NCBI GenBank assembly: GCA_963931865.1
Contig: OZ007515.1
Location: forward strand, 8,662,685-8,726,684
Source: Axinella damicornis
Lineage: Eukaryota > Porifera > Demospongiae > Axinellida > Axinellidae
Direction of reading: 5' to 3'
DNA length: 64,000 nt
Position 1 is the first letter of the stretch; the number at the start of each line of letters is the position of its first letter. Shown here one piece after another: positions 48,514-57,988 of the stretch. The translations under genes were made by a program, and so were the position numbers. The notes beneath the pieces were generated by a model, which saw only the letters and a list, made by a program, of their open reading frames with translations, was not told the DNA's origin and did not search any database.

Positions 48514-49659
48514 GAGAATGGGAAAGGAGGAAGGAAAGAGGGAAGCAAGGGAAAGAGGGAAGCAAGGGAAAGGGGAAAAGAGTTGGAGTGCATTATATGC
48601 AACAGTCTGTACCTACAGTCCTACACCTTCAATAGCTAGACAAACTTGATTACCGACAGAGGAAGCCGTGTGTACCTTATTGTGCAGGATCCCTCCTCCC
48701 TTGCTCTTCTTGAATGTGACGTCAGGAGAGTAGTGTCCGGGTCCCGGAGCAGTGGCCAGGCTTTCCCCCACTGTCAGGAAGGACTCCCGTACTGCCATGG
48801 AGAGGAACGGTGCATATCCCACTGTGTTTGCGTGTGTGAGTGTGTGTGTGTGTGTGTGTGAACATGTGTACACCATTAAATGGGTGAGTGTGGGTGTATG
48901 TGCACGTGTGAGTATATGCAACAGCTATCATTCTTCTTGCATACAATTAGCCTCGTTCCCAGACCTTCTCACCCCAGCGTTTGTTGCTTCCAGTACTAGT
49001 TCTGCAGCGACAAACGCTGGGGTGAGAAGGCCTGGGAACGAGGCTAGCATACAATAACTGTACACACTCCACTACTGCATGTAGCACCCTAGTGGTAAAT
49101 TTTGCATGCATATCTCCCTGCAGTGTAGAGCTTGTCTTGCCTCATGTGCCTGTAACCTGGGAGCTAGCCCTAAATAACAGCATAGTGTTGTAACTATGGC
49201 TAACCCTTCCCGTGTCCAGGGGTACATGTACCAAGCTACGCACCGTATCTTCCTCAGAGCAACTTGCATCTTCTCTGCGTGCAACTTGCGACTAGTAGCG
49301 CGGCCATTGTGGTGCGCAATCCTCTCCTATCGCGCATGCGCGTGAAGGGTAGGCGCCAAATATAAATGTGGAGTGCACTGGTGTGCAGTGGACCAGTGTC
49401 AACCACCCTGCAGTCTCCGGGTCACATACTAAACGGATCTGCAGGAGCCAAATCTTGCTGCTGCGCATGCTCTTTGTGCTGTGACAAGAACATCATCTGG
49501 TATAAAATATGTGGCATAAAGCTCAGTATGTTGCGCATAATGCACTCCAACTCTTTTCTCCTTCACTGCTACCTCTGAGTTTTCCAATTCGGGTTTGCAC
49601 CACCTGATGTGTGAATGATGAGTGTGGCATGTAGAACTGGCCATGAGTGGTGGTGGGGA

Positions 49660-49694
<35 letters not shown>

Positions 49695-50306
49695 GGGGGG
49701 GAATCTTGTGATTCGGAGCTCGTCATTCACTTCTCCGATCCCTTTGTCTTTTTCACTATGTTTTGGCACTTTCGTACAATGCATTCATGTTTCATTGTTT
49801 TTAAGGAGGGAGAAAGAGCATTTGGAAGGGTGGGGCATCTTACTATTTTTCTCTCATCACTATCTATCATCTAGGGGAGCATTGGGAATTATTTTTCAAA
49901 GCGGTTATTGGTCCTGCAGGAAGTACATACGTAGGGCAATGGGTTAGGGTATATTAGGTTCTAGATGTGGGTGCGTTTCCGGTACCTATACCTAAAGTAT
50001 GTACATCCTGCAGGACCAACATCCACATTGTTTATTTTTCTCACATTGTTAGGCCGGAGGGATGGTGCATTGGGAAGACAGCAGTAATTAACTAGGGGGA
50101 GAATTGCAAGGGTAAAGCGTTAGGACGCAGGGTGGAGCATCTCATCATTTTCTGCCATCACATTTCTTTGTCATCTGGTATCGAAATCAGTCATGCTGCT
50201 CACCTCCCCTATTCCTGTCCTCTTTCTGGCTGTAGGTCCCGGGACCGACCCCTGACACAGTGCTCCCAGAGGGTTGGGTGAGTGGTCTTGGAGCTCGGTC
50301 ATACAT
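35511..50306 (-). CDS. STPG2: Sperm-tail PG-rich repeat-containing protein 2 (STPG2-like), complete, 16 exons
   Basis: Axonemal/sperm-tail SHIPPO-family protein, 640 residues. Exons: 50204-50306 (ATG), 48676-48821, 48217-48345, 47417-47545, 46890-47048, 45512-45587, 44751-44806, 43465-43509, 42343-42486, 41891-42050, 41366-41429, 39653-39947, 37326-37380, 36647-36760, 36191-36309, 35511-35639 (TAG). All phases agree and the coding total is 1,923 nt, divisible by three. The N-terminus MYDRAPR is, from memory, the start of vertebrate STPG2. PG-rich repeats recur as VGPGTYS, APGPGHYS, TPGPGAYT, GPGPGDYD, VPGPGQYE, MPGPAHYQ, PPPGSYEV and VPGPGAYE, mixed with FGTTSVR-type motifs, and the last exon ends NVTLNSPL...KKQTFVLGV. 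Exon 39653-39947 contains a GGA microsatellite read in frame as about 19 glycines. The family lines microtubules of motile cilia; function here is by homology. Confidence 0.93.
36838..37005 (+). repeat. Poly-C followed by CCTT/CCCT tract
   Basis: About 30 C, then a pyrimidine-only stretch ending in (CCCT)n; STPG2 intron. Confidence 0.88.
37466..37587. mobile_element. 122-bp inverted-repeat element with GAAGTTGGGGGC core
   Basis: AGTCTATCGAGCTAGACC and its exact complement bound the element. Inside, CCCCCAACTTCCGGAGCGAG occurs twice in tandem and once inverted. A related half (AAGCTAGACC, GAAGTTGGGGGCGGGG) is at about 58227-58262. Confidence 0.8.
37803..37931. mobile_element. TAGCCTC-type hairpin element
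   Basis: TAGCTTCATTCCCAGGCCTC and its imperfect complement GGCCTGGGAACAAGGCTA flank about 90 bp. Confidence 0.7.
38726..39582. mobile_element. TA-flanked CCGTAGT terminal-repeat element (outer)
   Basis: CCGTAGTCACGCGTTATTAG and its complement CTAATAACGCGCGACTACGG, each flanked by TA, bound an 857-bp stretch. Subterminal ATGCGCCTA and TAATAAC motifs repeat inside. TA duplication points to a Tc1/mariner-type mobiliser. No coding sequence. It is interrupted by another element at 38932-39493 and lies in a STPG2 intron. Confidence 0.8.
38932..39493. mobile_element. TTAA-flanked element nested in the outer one
   Basis: TTAAGGTTACGGGATCCC and GGGATCCCATAACCTTAA form terminal repeats flanked by TTAA, the target duplication of piggyBac-type transposons. 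The 562-bp interior has no intact transposase. A relative begins at 5939. Confidence 0.78.
39758..39802 (-). repeat. (GGA)n microsatellite inside STPG2 coding exon
   Basis: It reads as (GGA)n on the sense strand, in frame, giving a polyglycine run between PGPAHYQ and the next repeat motif. Confidence 0.85.
40141..40431. mobile_element. TAGCCTC-type element, longer copy
   Basis: TAGCTTCGTTCCCAGGCCTA and the complement TAGGCTTGGGAACGAGGCTG flank about 250 bp without coding potential. Confidence 0.65.
42058..42140 (+). repeat. (TG)n microsatellite
   Basis: Interrupted TG dinucleotide array directly upstream (sense) of STPG2 exon 41891-42050, where it supplies the CA-rich intron end. Similar TG/CA arrays are at 11600-11622, 21904-21932, 27908-27935, 28036-28180, 46733-46779 and 48840-48860. 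Confidence 0.88.
42490..42880 (+). repeat. GGGAGC/GGGGA low-complexity tract
   Basis: Purine-only repeats of GGGAGCAGG and variants. Long open stretches in several frames here are compositional. STPG2 intron. Confidence 0.9.
43833..44115 (+). repeat. GGGA-rich low-complexity tract
   Basis: GAGGGGAGGG-type purine tract in the intron between STPG2 exons 43465-43509 and 44751-44806. Confidence 0.88.
44815..45330 (+). repeat. GTGGAG/GTGGGG tandem tract with 30-bp poly-G
   Basis: Units such as GGTGAGTGGGGGTGTGGA (18 bp, about five copies at 45110-45200) surround a poly-G run. STPG2 intron. Confidence 0.88.
45696..46260. mobile_element. TA-flanked CCGTAGT terminal-repeat element carrying a coding fragment
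   Basis: CCGTAGTGTCCCGCTAATAC and GTATTAACGGGACACTACGG, flanked by TA, bound 565 bp. Subterminal AATACGCCCCC stretches repeat inward of both ends. It shares the CCGTAGT start with the 38726 element. The interior carries an open 92-codon stretch on the minus strand. Confidence 0.85.
45854..46132 (-). pseudogene. HIRAN-like domain fragment captured inside the 45696 element
   Basis: About 92 codons without a stop: HHAWSPYIGEKSALQLEGHN, then HDDFAVAILKNGNKLTVGHEPRN and WYFLRKSG. The E-x-x-N-xx-D-x-x-A-V plus VGHxPRxxS pattern fits HIRAN-type modules found in many multi-copy invertebrate proteins. It begins and ends within the element's terminal repeats, has no promoter or flanking exons, and lies in a STPG2 intron, so it is probably a captured gene piece. 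The domain call is moderate. Confidence 0.5.
47115..47195. mobile_element. TAGCCTC hairpin element
   Basis: TAGCCTCGTTCCCAGGCCT and AGGCCTGGGAATGAGGCTA flank a 43-bp core. Confidence 0.82.
47392..47806. repeat. Inverted repeat flanking STPG2 exon 47417-47545
   Basis: ACTAGGACTTTACTGCACAT at 47392-47414 and its complement (one extra A) at 47783-47806. The left arm ends just before the donor of the exon. It could be the ends of an old element or chance association. Confidence 0.6.
47843..47913 (-). tRNA. tRNA-like sequence, probably a tRNA-derived SINE head or pseudogene
   Basis: The minus strand has an A-box-like AGCTCAGTGGTAAGAGC and a perfect B box GGTTCAAGTCC at tRNA spacing. The acceptor stem does not pair and the anticodon loop lacks a proper U33 context, so a working tRNA is unlikely. 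Confidence 0.35.
48404..48515 (+). repeat. GGGGA tract and poly-G run
   Basis: Ends in about 35 consecutive G at 48477-48511. STPG2 intron. Confidence 0.85.
48948..49046. mobile_element. TAGCCTC hairpin element with long arms
   Basis: Arms of about 40 bp (TAGCCTCGTTCCCAG, then CCTTCTCACCCCAGCGTTTG) pair almost fully across a short centre. Confidence 0.85.
49910..50017. mobile_element. GGTCCGGCAGG element
   Basis: GGTCCTGCAGGAAGTACATA and TATGTACATCCTGCAGGACC form inverted ends; the core shares GCAATGGGTTAGGGTATATT with the other copies. Confidence 0.78.
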
Positions 50307-51170
50307 CCTCCACAGAAGAACTCTCTACAGCTGCAACAATGTAAAATTATCCACACTGGCCCTATGTAGCACCACTATACAGAGATCTAATTGACACACA
50401 GATTTGCAAGACTACTGCTGTGGCAGGCCTTTGCCATCTCCAGTTTTGGTGATTAAAAACCGAAGGCCTAGGTCTGGGCTTGTACAGTCAGACACTCTCG
50501 CTCTGCTCATGATCAGCAAATTACCTGGGTCAGCAATCAGCATCGGATCAGGCCAGGTGTAAGAACAATTTTAAAGAAATCAGCTCTAATTTCCGTCTGG
50601 AAGCAGATAGAGACTTGCGGTAAAGATAGCACAGTCTTTCCTCCATCTACAGTGCAAATTTCATAGCTCTAGCTGCTGTTGTTCCTTTGCAATGTAGCCA
50701 AACATATAGGCACATCAAAATTATTAGTGGGTGGGGTAACTTGGAACAGTAGCTAGCTACACAATGCAAAATAGGAGTGTAGCTAAAAATCCTGTTGCTT
50801 TGCACCAGTTCAGCCCTAGTGATACTTCAGGCAAGTGTTAAGCAGGCATAGTAGTTTGAGGTCTGTCATCTTCTCCTTGGTGCTAGTAGAAACGCTGTTC
50901 CAAGTTACCCCCGTTCCAAGTTACCCCGCCTTACCTTACACAACTGAAATTTAATGTACGCTTTGGGCTAACACTTAAAAGCCCTAATTTATTCCCTCAC
51001 CTTAGAAAGACAGAAGATCTTGTCTAGATATAGATGGATCTGACCGGTCGACCGCTCCCTTGCATAACGTTATAACTTATGCGAGCCACGGTAGTTTATT
51101 GGTAGCCATGGAAATAAGGAACACGTGCGCGAGAAAATTGCGGTCTCACGTGGGGGAATACGATCACAAG
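50307..51170. promoter_or_regulatory. Shared upstream region of divergent STPG2 and BCKDHB
   Basis: 864 bp separate the two start codons on opposite strands. No second gene or clear TATA box is visible. The BCKDHB start sits in CAAGATGGCA, which resembles the YY1-type start-site motif. A near-repeat (GTTCCAAGTTACCCC twice) lies at about 50898-50927. A shared bidirectional promoter is plausible but not shown. Confidence 0.4.
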
Positions 51171-54100
51171 ATGGCAGGGGTAGGAAGAATAGTCCGGAGT
51201 GTGTGGCCCAGGATCTCGAGCGCAGGGGCGGCTGGCTCTTCTCTGGGTGTGGAGAGGGGCTCTCAGCTTCCCAGAGTACTGGCCAGGGCCGCAGGAGACG
51301 AGGCTTACAAAGCAGAACCTCCGCCAGTAGCAGGTACTTGAAGCACATATTGCCTCTTCTTTCTTGCTGGAGAGTAGAGTGCATGCAATGCGCTTTCCGT
51401 ATGAATAAGCGGAACTTGGCTGCTAAGGTATTGAATTTGCAGGCAAATATGGAGGTACCTCTGGCATCGACAGCAATAATACATAATCCTCTGTCCTTGT
51501 GTTTAACGACGTGGTTAATGGTCCGGCAGGAAGTACATACTTTAGGTATAGGTACCGGAAATGCGCGCGCATCTAGAACCGGCCCTGGCCCTAATATACC
51601 CTAACCCATAATGCCCTACTTCCTGCCGGACCAATATCCACTTCGTAAGTTTATAAGTAGTACCATAGATAATATTATACTTTCGAAGTATATTATCTAT
51701 GGTAGTATCCCTGTTGCTGACTGCACAGCAAAATTTGAGCCGAATATCCTTCTGATGGGACGTTACTGCCCTTTTAGCATCACTTGTAACCAACAGAGCA
51801 ACTGTTCTAACTACCGTATCACTGCAAGAAATCAGTAAGAAGTCTGAGACTAGACTGGCCTCCACGTGCTCCAAAGAGTTAGATAAGCAACTGCAACTAC
51901 TTTGCAATGCTTCTCACGTGACAATGCTTTCACATGATGCTTGTTGCTTGGGTGTTGCAGTCACCAGGACTGCTGGACCAGCTCCACCACCCTTGGATCT
52001 CTCCCTAGCCAAAATGCGTGCTTGCAGTTATGCAAATGCAGCCTTGTGGTTATTACTGCACATGATAATGCACAAGCGTGGGCTGTGACCGTCTGTCTGT
52101 GCCCAAGTATCTTTCTAACAAGACTAAAGGCAAATATATATGACTTCGTTGCAGTTTGTCATCCACTATGGCAATCTGTCACTGCCACACCCACAACTTG
52201 GATACGGCAATACAGTGTATACATGACACAAAAATTATACATGTAGCACATGTTTTCAATGTCCTTGCCCCATTCACTGGGACTGTGTTGTTGTTTTTGA
52301 AGTCTGTGGGGGCAGATTCCAATAAACATGGATGCCAAAGATTTAATTACTTAATTGACTAGCCAGAGGCTGTTAGCATATGGGGGTGAGCTTGAGTGTG
52401 TATACAGCATGTTGTGCGTATGGTCTGTGTGCAACCGACTGTCCTTGCTCTCTCCTTGCCAGTCTTTGCTCCTCGGTCTCCCGTGTTTCCCGTCTCTGAT
52501 TGGTCTCTCTCCTTTGCTGCAGTATTCTTTGTCGGTATTGCACTGCTCGATGCCACCTCCAGTGAGCCCTCTGGCGCTCCCTCTGTTGATGTAGGCTTCT
52601 ATCTTGCAGGAATCCTCATTCCTGATCGATCCCTCTCTTTTGCTGTGGAGCCCTACTTCTTTGTTGTTGGCTGAAGACTCTGACTGTGATTTGTGTTGCT
52701 AGCCTCACTTCCAAATAGCGTTGACAATACACATAACGTTAAGGGGTTTATGGTTCACATAATGCTGCTCAATACATGCATACATACAACGTACTTGCCT
52801 ACATACGTACACGCATAGCTACATACATACTAGTCTCGGTCCCAGACCCAAACCAACCCCAGCGCGGATTGCTTTCAGTATCACGTGCGTGATACTGAGG
52901 ATTTCAAGTTGCTTGTCCAAGATCCATTTCAAATTTTTCGGCGCATGCGCACTGATAAGAGAGTGTGCGGTGTGCGCCTTCGCCGTTAGCTGTCTTGCCG
53001 TAACCGAATGCACAATCGTTCCAACGAACACCGTAATTTGCACTGCCCAGCTAGCTTAGGCTTCAAGTGTAAAGGCCGTTTCCATACTTATGCGCATGCA
53101 CTAATGGATCTGGGACAAGCAACCTGAAATCCTCAGTACTGAAAGCAATCCGTGCTGGGGTTGGTTTGGGTCTGGGCCGGAGACTACATACATACAAGTA
53201 CATGCGTACTCAAGCTCGCCCTCATTCACTCCTCCCTCTCTTCCTCTCCTCTCAGGTGAATGCAGGAAGATGAAGCTTGTCGAAGCAATACAGAATGCTC
53301 TGGACATCTCACTGGAAAAGGACCCAACTGCATGTATGTGAAGGGTCTCTGATTCCAACCATATGGGGCTACCGTACTGTAGCCTCCCTCGTAGTTAGAG
53401 TGACATAGCCTCGTTCCCAGGCTGTAGGAGAAATGGCCTGGCTACTTACGCGAGTTCATACTGTATTCGGATATAATATTGTGGTAATTGGCTTTACCAT
53501 TGTCATGTGACAATGTTCTGAAATCTGATTGGTACTGCCAACTTTCTGGCAGCGGAAGTAACAAGTTGAACTGCCAGGCCTTTACAACCTGGGAAGGAGG
53601 CTATCAAATTTCTGAGCATGGTTAACTACACCACAGTTGTTTCAGCCTTATGACCTCAGATTGTATAACCACCAAAAGCTATGTATAGTGCTGGCTATGT
53701 GTGTATGTGGAAGCCACACAAGCTGGGACTACTGGACTTGCTGGTAGTTCTTTGGTTCCAGATGTTGAATCTTGCCTGGGCAGTTCCATGTGTGGTAGAT
53801 GTTGTGATGGAATGTAACGGCTCATGTGATGTAATGTAACAGCTCACGTGATGTATCAAATTAAGAGTAAGTGCACATGATATGTGTAGTGTAGTACAGG
53901 CAGCCCTTTGAGTGGGAACAAAAGCAATTGTTGACAGACTAGTGTTTTGTCTATTTCACTATCAGTTTAGCAGTGTGGTTTCACAGTTTTGGAATGCTAG
54001 CCTCATCCCCAGGCTGGTGTTTGTTGGGCCTTGGAATGAGGCTACTGTTTCCCCAGCCTCATTCCCAGTGTATGGGGGTGTGAATGACGCTGCTACACAT

Positions 54101-56231
54101 ATTCACCTACTGTGCATGTATCTCACGATCCCTCCTACAGTACTGCTAGGAGAGGATATAGCCTTTGGTGGAGTCTTCAGATGTGCAGTTGGACTGAGGG
54201 AAAAGTTCGGTGAGCTGTTTAACTTGTAGCTAGGACTGCTAGAACAGTATGTCGGTGTGAGTGGAGTCTCGCCATAGTAATACCTCTGGTGAAAAAAAAA
54301 AACATTTGGAAGGTGATGCCAATCGACTTGCTATTTCATGGTGTTGTTAGTGTGGTTTTGGAGTTCCAACTCTACAGTTGTAGCAACGAATACTCAGGGA
54401 ATAGCCTTCCAAACTCATCCTTGATTTGTTGCACCAAAGAACATTATCTTGCAAATGACACAGCACTACTCTACAGTAGCAGAGTTGCACTAGTTGGAAT
54501 GCATTTGCAGTGGGACTGTGCAACCTCCAGACCACCGTGCGTTGGATGCTGTACAGCTGCTGCTACAGTTGATCTGAACCCTCCCCCCCTCCCCTCCCCC
54601 CTCCCTCCCCCCCCCTCCCCCACCTCAATGAACAGCATAGAGTACACGTGTGCAACACATACTCTGATAGTTTATGCAGCAATGCAGTTTTCCATCATAG
54701 CATGATTTGTGTGTTAATTCTACATGCAGGTGCTGACAGAGTGTTCAACACGCCACTGTGTGAGCAGGGCATCATGGGGTTCAGCATCGGCCTGGCCACG
54801 CATGGCACCACTACCATCGCTGAGATCCAGTTTGCAGACTACATTCACCCCGCCTTTGACCAGGTAGGCCCATAGCAAGGGATGCTTGCGACCTTATATG
54901 GTATGGTTGTGTTCACTACTGTCTCAACGTTTAGCCTCAGTTGGGTCAATGCATCCTGATAAGGGGAGCTAGGGGAAATTTGTGTGGGATGTGAAAATTT
55001 GTGTACACCCTTTCCTGTTTGAAAGTTAGGTCAATGCCATACAGTACATGTACCATCCTGTCTCGGTGAGAACTTTTAATCAGGACACCATTGGGGGACA
55101 ATGTAAATTTAGGAGTTTGTTTATGTGCTGTTCTCTATGTACCTGTAATTATTAAGTATCATTGTTTCACGCCTCTGTGCCATATCAGATTGTGAATGAG
55201 GCGGCGAAGTTCCGCTATCGTTCTGGTGGTCTTTTTCACTGTGGGAAGCTGACAGTTAGGGCTCCCTATGGTGCAGTGGGTCACGGAGGACACTACCATT
55301 CACAGAGTGTGGAGGCCTTCTTTGCTCACATACCAGGGATTAAGGTGGGAACAAACTGCCCCCTCCTCTCCTGTTCTTCCTCCCACTTTCGTTCCACTTC
55401 TTCCTCTTCCTCGTCCTCTCTCCCTTCTTCTCCACTTCCTTCTCGTCTTCCTGTTCCTCCTCCTCTTCCTCCAATCCTGCTCCTTCTCTTCCTCCACCCC
55501 TCCCCTTTCCTAACCCTCCTGCTGGGCCTTTTCCTCCCCTCCCCTTCTCCTCCTCCTCCTCCCCCTCCCCCCCCCCCCCCCCCCCCTCCCCTCTCCCTCC
55601 CCCTCCTCCTCCCCCTCCCCCTCCCCTCCCCCTCCTCCCCCTTCTCCTCCTCTTCCCCCTTCTCCTCCTCCTCCTCCTCCTTAATGTTTTGTGTGGGTGA
55701 TTATGTTTGTGAGAGTGTTCGTGAGTGTTGGGTGAGTGTGTTAGGTGTTTGTGTTCCCGTGCAGGTTGTGGTCCCCCGTGGCCCTGGCCAGGCGAAGGGA
55801 CTTTTGCTGTCCTCTATTCAAGATAGTAACCCAGTCTTCTTCTTTGAGCCAAAGGTGTTATACAGAGCTGCTGGTATGACTGCATGATAACATCATTGCA
55901 CATGCATTCCTGCTCGTCCTCGGACTAGAGATCTTGTATCCAAATTTTGTGACGGACATGAAGTGCATGTGCATATACATGTCGCCTCTTCCCACTTATC
56001 CCATCATCTCTCTCCCCTCCCACCCCCTCCTCTCTGCCCCTCTCCCTCCCCTACCTTTATTCCACCTCCCCTCCCCCTCCTCTCCACATCCCCTCTCCCC
56101 TGTCCTCTTTCTCCCCTCCCCCCTCCCTTCTCGCCTCTCCCATTCCCCTCTCCCCCCTCCCTTCTCGCCTCTCCCATTCCCCTCTCCCCCCTCCCCTCCC
56201 CCTACCCCCCCCCCCCCCCTCTCCCCCCCCC

Positions 56232-56262
<31 letters not shown>

Positions 56263-57310
56263 ACACACCCCTCGCCTCTCCCCCTCCCTCCATCCATAGT
56301 TGAGGATGTGCCTATTGAGGAGTACACAATACCATTATCTAGTGCAGAAGTAGTGGAAAGTGGTAAGTTCATCTCTTCGTCACTCTGTTGCTAGGATTCC
56401 TCTTTAGTTCTGTACTCGGATGCACAGCGTTTGTGCATCTTTTTGTTCTTCCTCCACCCCACCCACCCCCGCCTGTCCTTTCCTCCCTCTCCTCCCTCCT
56501 TCCCCCTTCCCCCTCCCTCCCTCCCTCCCCCCTCCCTCCGTCGCTCCCCTCTCCCTCCCTCCCTCCCTCCCTCCCTCCCTCCCTCCCTCCCTCCCTCCCT
56601 CCCTCCTTCCCTCCCTCCCTCCCTCCCTCCCTCCCTCCCTCCCTCCCTCCCTCGCTACCTCCCTCCTCCCTCCCTCCCAACCTTGCCTGCTAAATGATTT
56701 GTGAAATCAAAAAACTTCTGATTTGGCACATACTGTAGAGTATGCATTGAGCATCCACCTGCTAGAAGCGAGAGATATGTACTCAGACAATCAAACATGT
56801 AACATCCACCCACACATAGAGCCAAGCATACCACAAACACAAAGTGAAAGCACATAAAGCACCAGCAAGTTGATTGTGTACATGAGGTGATTAGGAAGAA
56901 AATCCTTGCAGCAAAGCACCCTAGCTGATGTTGATGGCGGCAGCTTGATGGCTTACCTTTCACTTTCAAACTTTAATCCTTGATGATGAAGTATTTCATA
57001 TTACATTCCCTTTGAGCTTGAATACAGGTTGGATGCTAAATACGGTAAATACCAAGTGAGTGCTTGATTTGTGCAAGTTTACAAACGTGAGCAGCTTCAA
57101 AAATCTTCAGGACAGGCCTGAGAGAGGCTGTTGATGTTGTCTTCCTTCCTCTCTCCCCTCCCAGGAAATGACGTGACATTAGTGGGGTATGGTACTCAGA
57201 TACAAGTACTGCGTCATGCCAGCAGGATGGCCCAGGAGCAGCTGAATGTCTCATGTGACCTGATTGACCTTCGAACCCTGCTACCGTGGGATGTTGCTAC
57301 TGTGGCTAAT
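51171..57310 (+). CDS. BCKDHB: Branched-chain 2-oxoacid dehydrogenase E1 subunit beta, mitochondrial; C-terminal exon(s) not in window
   Basis: E1-beta subunit of the mitochondrial complex that oxidatively decarboxylates the 2-oxoacids of leucine, isoleucine and valine. Exons: 51171-51333 (ATG; Arg/Ser-rich, acidic-poor leader typical of mitochondrial import), 51961-52017 (less certain, phase-neutral), 53256-53333, 54141-54209, 54730-54863, 55189-55344, 55765-55873, 56300-56362, 57165-57310. Conserved blocks: [90 protein letters not shown]. These cover the transketolase pyrimidine-binding domain and the start of the C-terminal domain. The final quarter (about 90 residues in animal homologues) is missing; the last exon ends with a clean GT donor in phase 0, so it should lie beyond base 64000 or has been displaced by the transposons at 59-64 kb. 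Introns carry long CCT/CCCT tracts. Confidence 0.95.
51520..51632. mobile_element. GGTCCGGCAGG element in BCKDHB intron 1
   Basis: GGTCCGGCAGGAAGTA and TACTTCCTGCCGGACC inverted ends; pairing continues outward into GTGG and CCAC flanks. The core is in the opposite orientation to the 49910 copy. Confidence 0.8.
51661..51704. repeat. 44-bp near-perfect palindrome
   Basis: TACCATAGATAATAT and its complement are centred on TTCGAA. It is placed 28 bp after the GGTCCGGCAGG element. Confidence 0.75.
52831..53186. mobile_element. TAGCCTC-type element, 356 bp with long inverted arms
   Basis: Ends TAGTCTCGGTCCCAGACCC and its complement; arms extend through AACCAACCCCAGCGCGGATT and TTTCAAGTTGCTTGTCC for about 95 bp with scattered mismatches. 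The core includes GCGCATGCGCACTGA. It sits in BCKDHB intron 2. Confidence 0.8.
53406..53603. mobile_element. TAGCCTC-type element, 198 bp
   Basis: TAGCCTCGTTCCCAGG and CCTGGGAAGGAGGCTA ends; non-coding core. BCKDHB intron 3. Confidence 0.78.
53998..54044. mobile_element. TAGCCTC hairpin element, short copy
   Basis: TAGCCTCATCCCCAGGC and TGGAATGAGGCTA. A further half copy (CAGCCTCATTCCCAG) follows at 54055. Confidence 0.75.
55360..55690 (+). repeat. CCT/TTCC low-complexity tract in BCKDHB intron
   Basis: Pyrimidine-only stretch between the 55189-55344 and 55765-55873 exons. The two exons happen to be in the same frame across it, making a misleading long open frame. Confidence 0.88.
55995..56290 (+). 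repeat. CCCT/poly-C/(CA)n tract
   Basis: It includes a duplicated 43-bp CTCGCCTCTCCCATTCCCCT unit at about 56110-56185 and a (CA)n end just before the 56300 acceptor. Confidence 0.88.
56445..56690 (+). repeat. (CCCT)n tract
   Basis: More than 30 units of CCCT with few interruptions in BCKDHB intron between 56362 and 57165. Confidence 0.92.
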
Positions 57311-57339
57311 GTATGGACACTCTTAATGATCTAGAACTT

Positions 57340-57405
57340 TAGCCTCATTCCCAGGCTCCTCCCCAGCTTTTACTGTCCCTGGGGAGGAGCCTGGGAAGGA
57401 GGCTA
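57340..57405. mobile_element. TAGCCTC hairpin element
   Basis: TAGCCTCATTCCCAGGCTCC pairs with GGAGCCTGGGAAGGAGGCTA. It lies 29 bp after the last visible BCKDHB exon. Confidence 0.85.
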
Positions 57406-57730
57406 CTAGAATTTAAGGTGTTAGCTGCTCACGTACAGTATACAGTATACGTCTTAAGTCTTAAAATGGCACCCGTTTGTGGAAACCATTTCTGCTACTG
57501 TGCCACATCTCCATCCAAAATGAAGCTCCGGAACAACTGAGCAAAGCTCCGGAAGACCTAAATGAAGCTCTTGCACCTTTTCACAAATTATGCCCAGCAT
57601 TCTTTGCAGAAAGAAAGCCTCACAAGATGCCTTCCAAATAAGCCCGCCGGTTTCTTGAAGGTGTCATTTTTAGACACGTACTGTAGTACCCTCATGCACT
57701 GCCCTGGTTGCACATCAGTTGTTCCACAAT

Positions 57731-57796
57731 GCACATAGTACATGATCATGTTGCACATAGTACATGATCATGTTGCACATAGTACATGATCATGTT
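57731..57796. repeat. Three tandem copies of a 22-bp unit
   Basis: GCACATAGTACATGATCATG repeated three times without change. Confidence 0.9.
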
Positions 57797-57925
57797 GAAA
57801 CGGTTCTTTTGTCTGGTATACAAACAGGGTCACGTACATTTAGCATGTGCTCGTGAATGGCTCACAATCAACCTCATGTTATGTACAGTACTAGTGGCAA
57901 CACACTCCTGGTATGCTCTTGCAAC

Positions 57926-57988
57926 TAGCCTCATTCCCAGGCTCCTCCCCAGTGTTTTGTAGCTGGGGAGGAGCCTGGGATTGAGGCT
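57926..57988. mobile_element. TAGCCTC hairpin element, sister of 57340 copy
   Basis: Nearly identical to the 57340 copy (GCTCCTCCCCAG arm), 0.5 kb away. Confidence 0.85.

Noticed and set aside
50204..50302. Alternative STPG2 start in another frame (MTELQDH)
   Set aside because: It ends in phase 0, incompatible with the next exon; the ATG at 50306 gives MYDRAPR, a VGPGTY motif and the right phase.
51125..51604. 159-codon plus-strand frame overlapping BCKDHB exon 1
   Set aside because: Wrong frame relative to the conserved start and runs through the intron.
55162..55887. A 241-codon plus-strand frame
   Set aside because: It joins BCKDHB exons 55189-55344 and 55765-55873 by reading through a CCT-rich intron with good splice sites.
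36838..56690. Idea that pyrimidine tracts always lie on the sense strand of the host gene
   Set aside because: True for BCKDHB and several STPG2 introns, but the tract at 36838-37005 and poly-C at 7433 are the opposite way.
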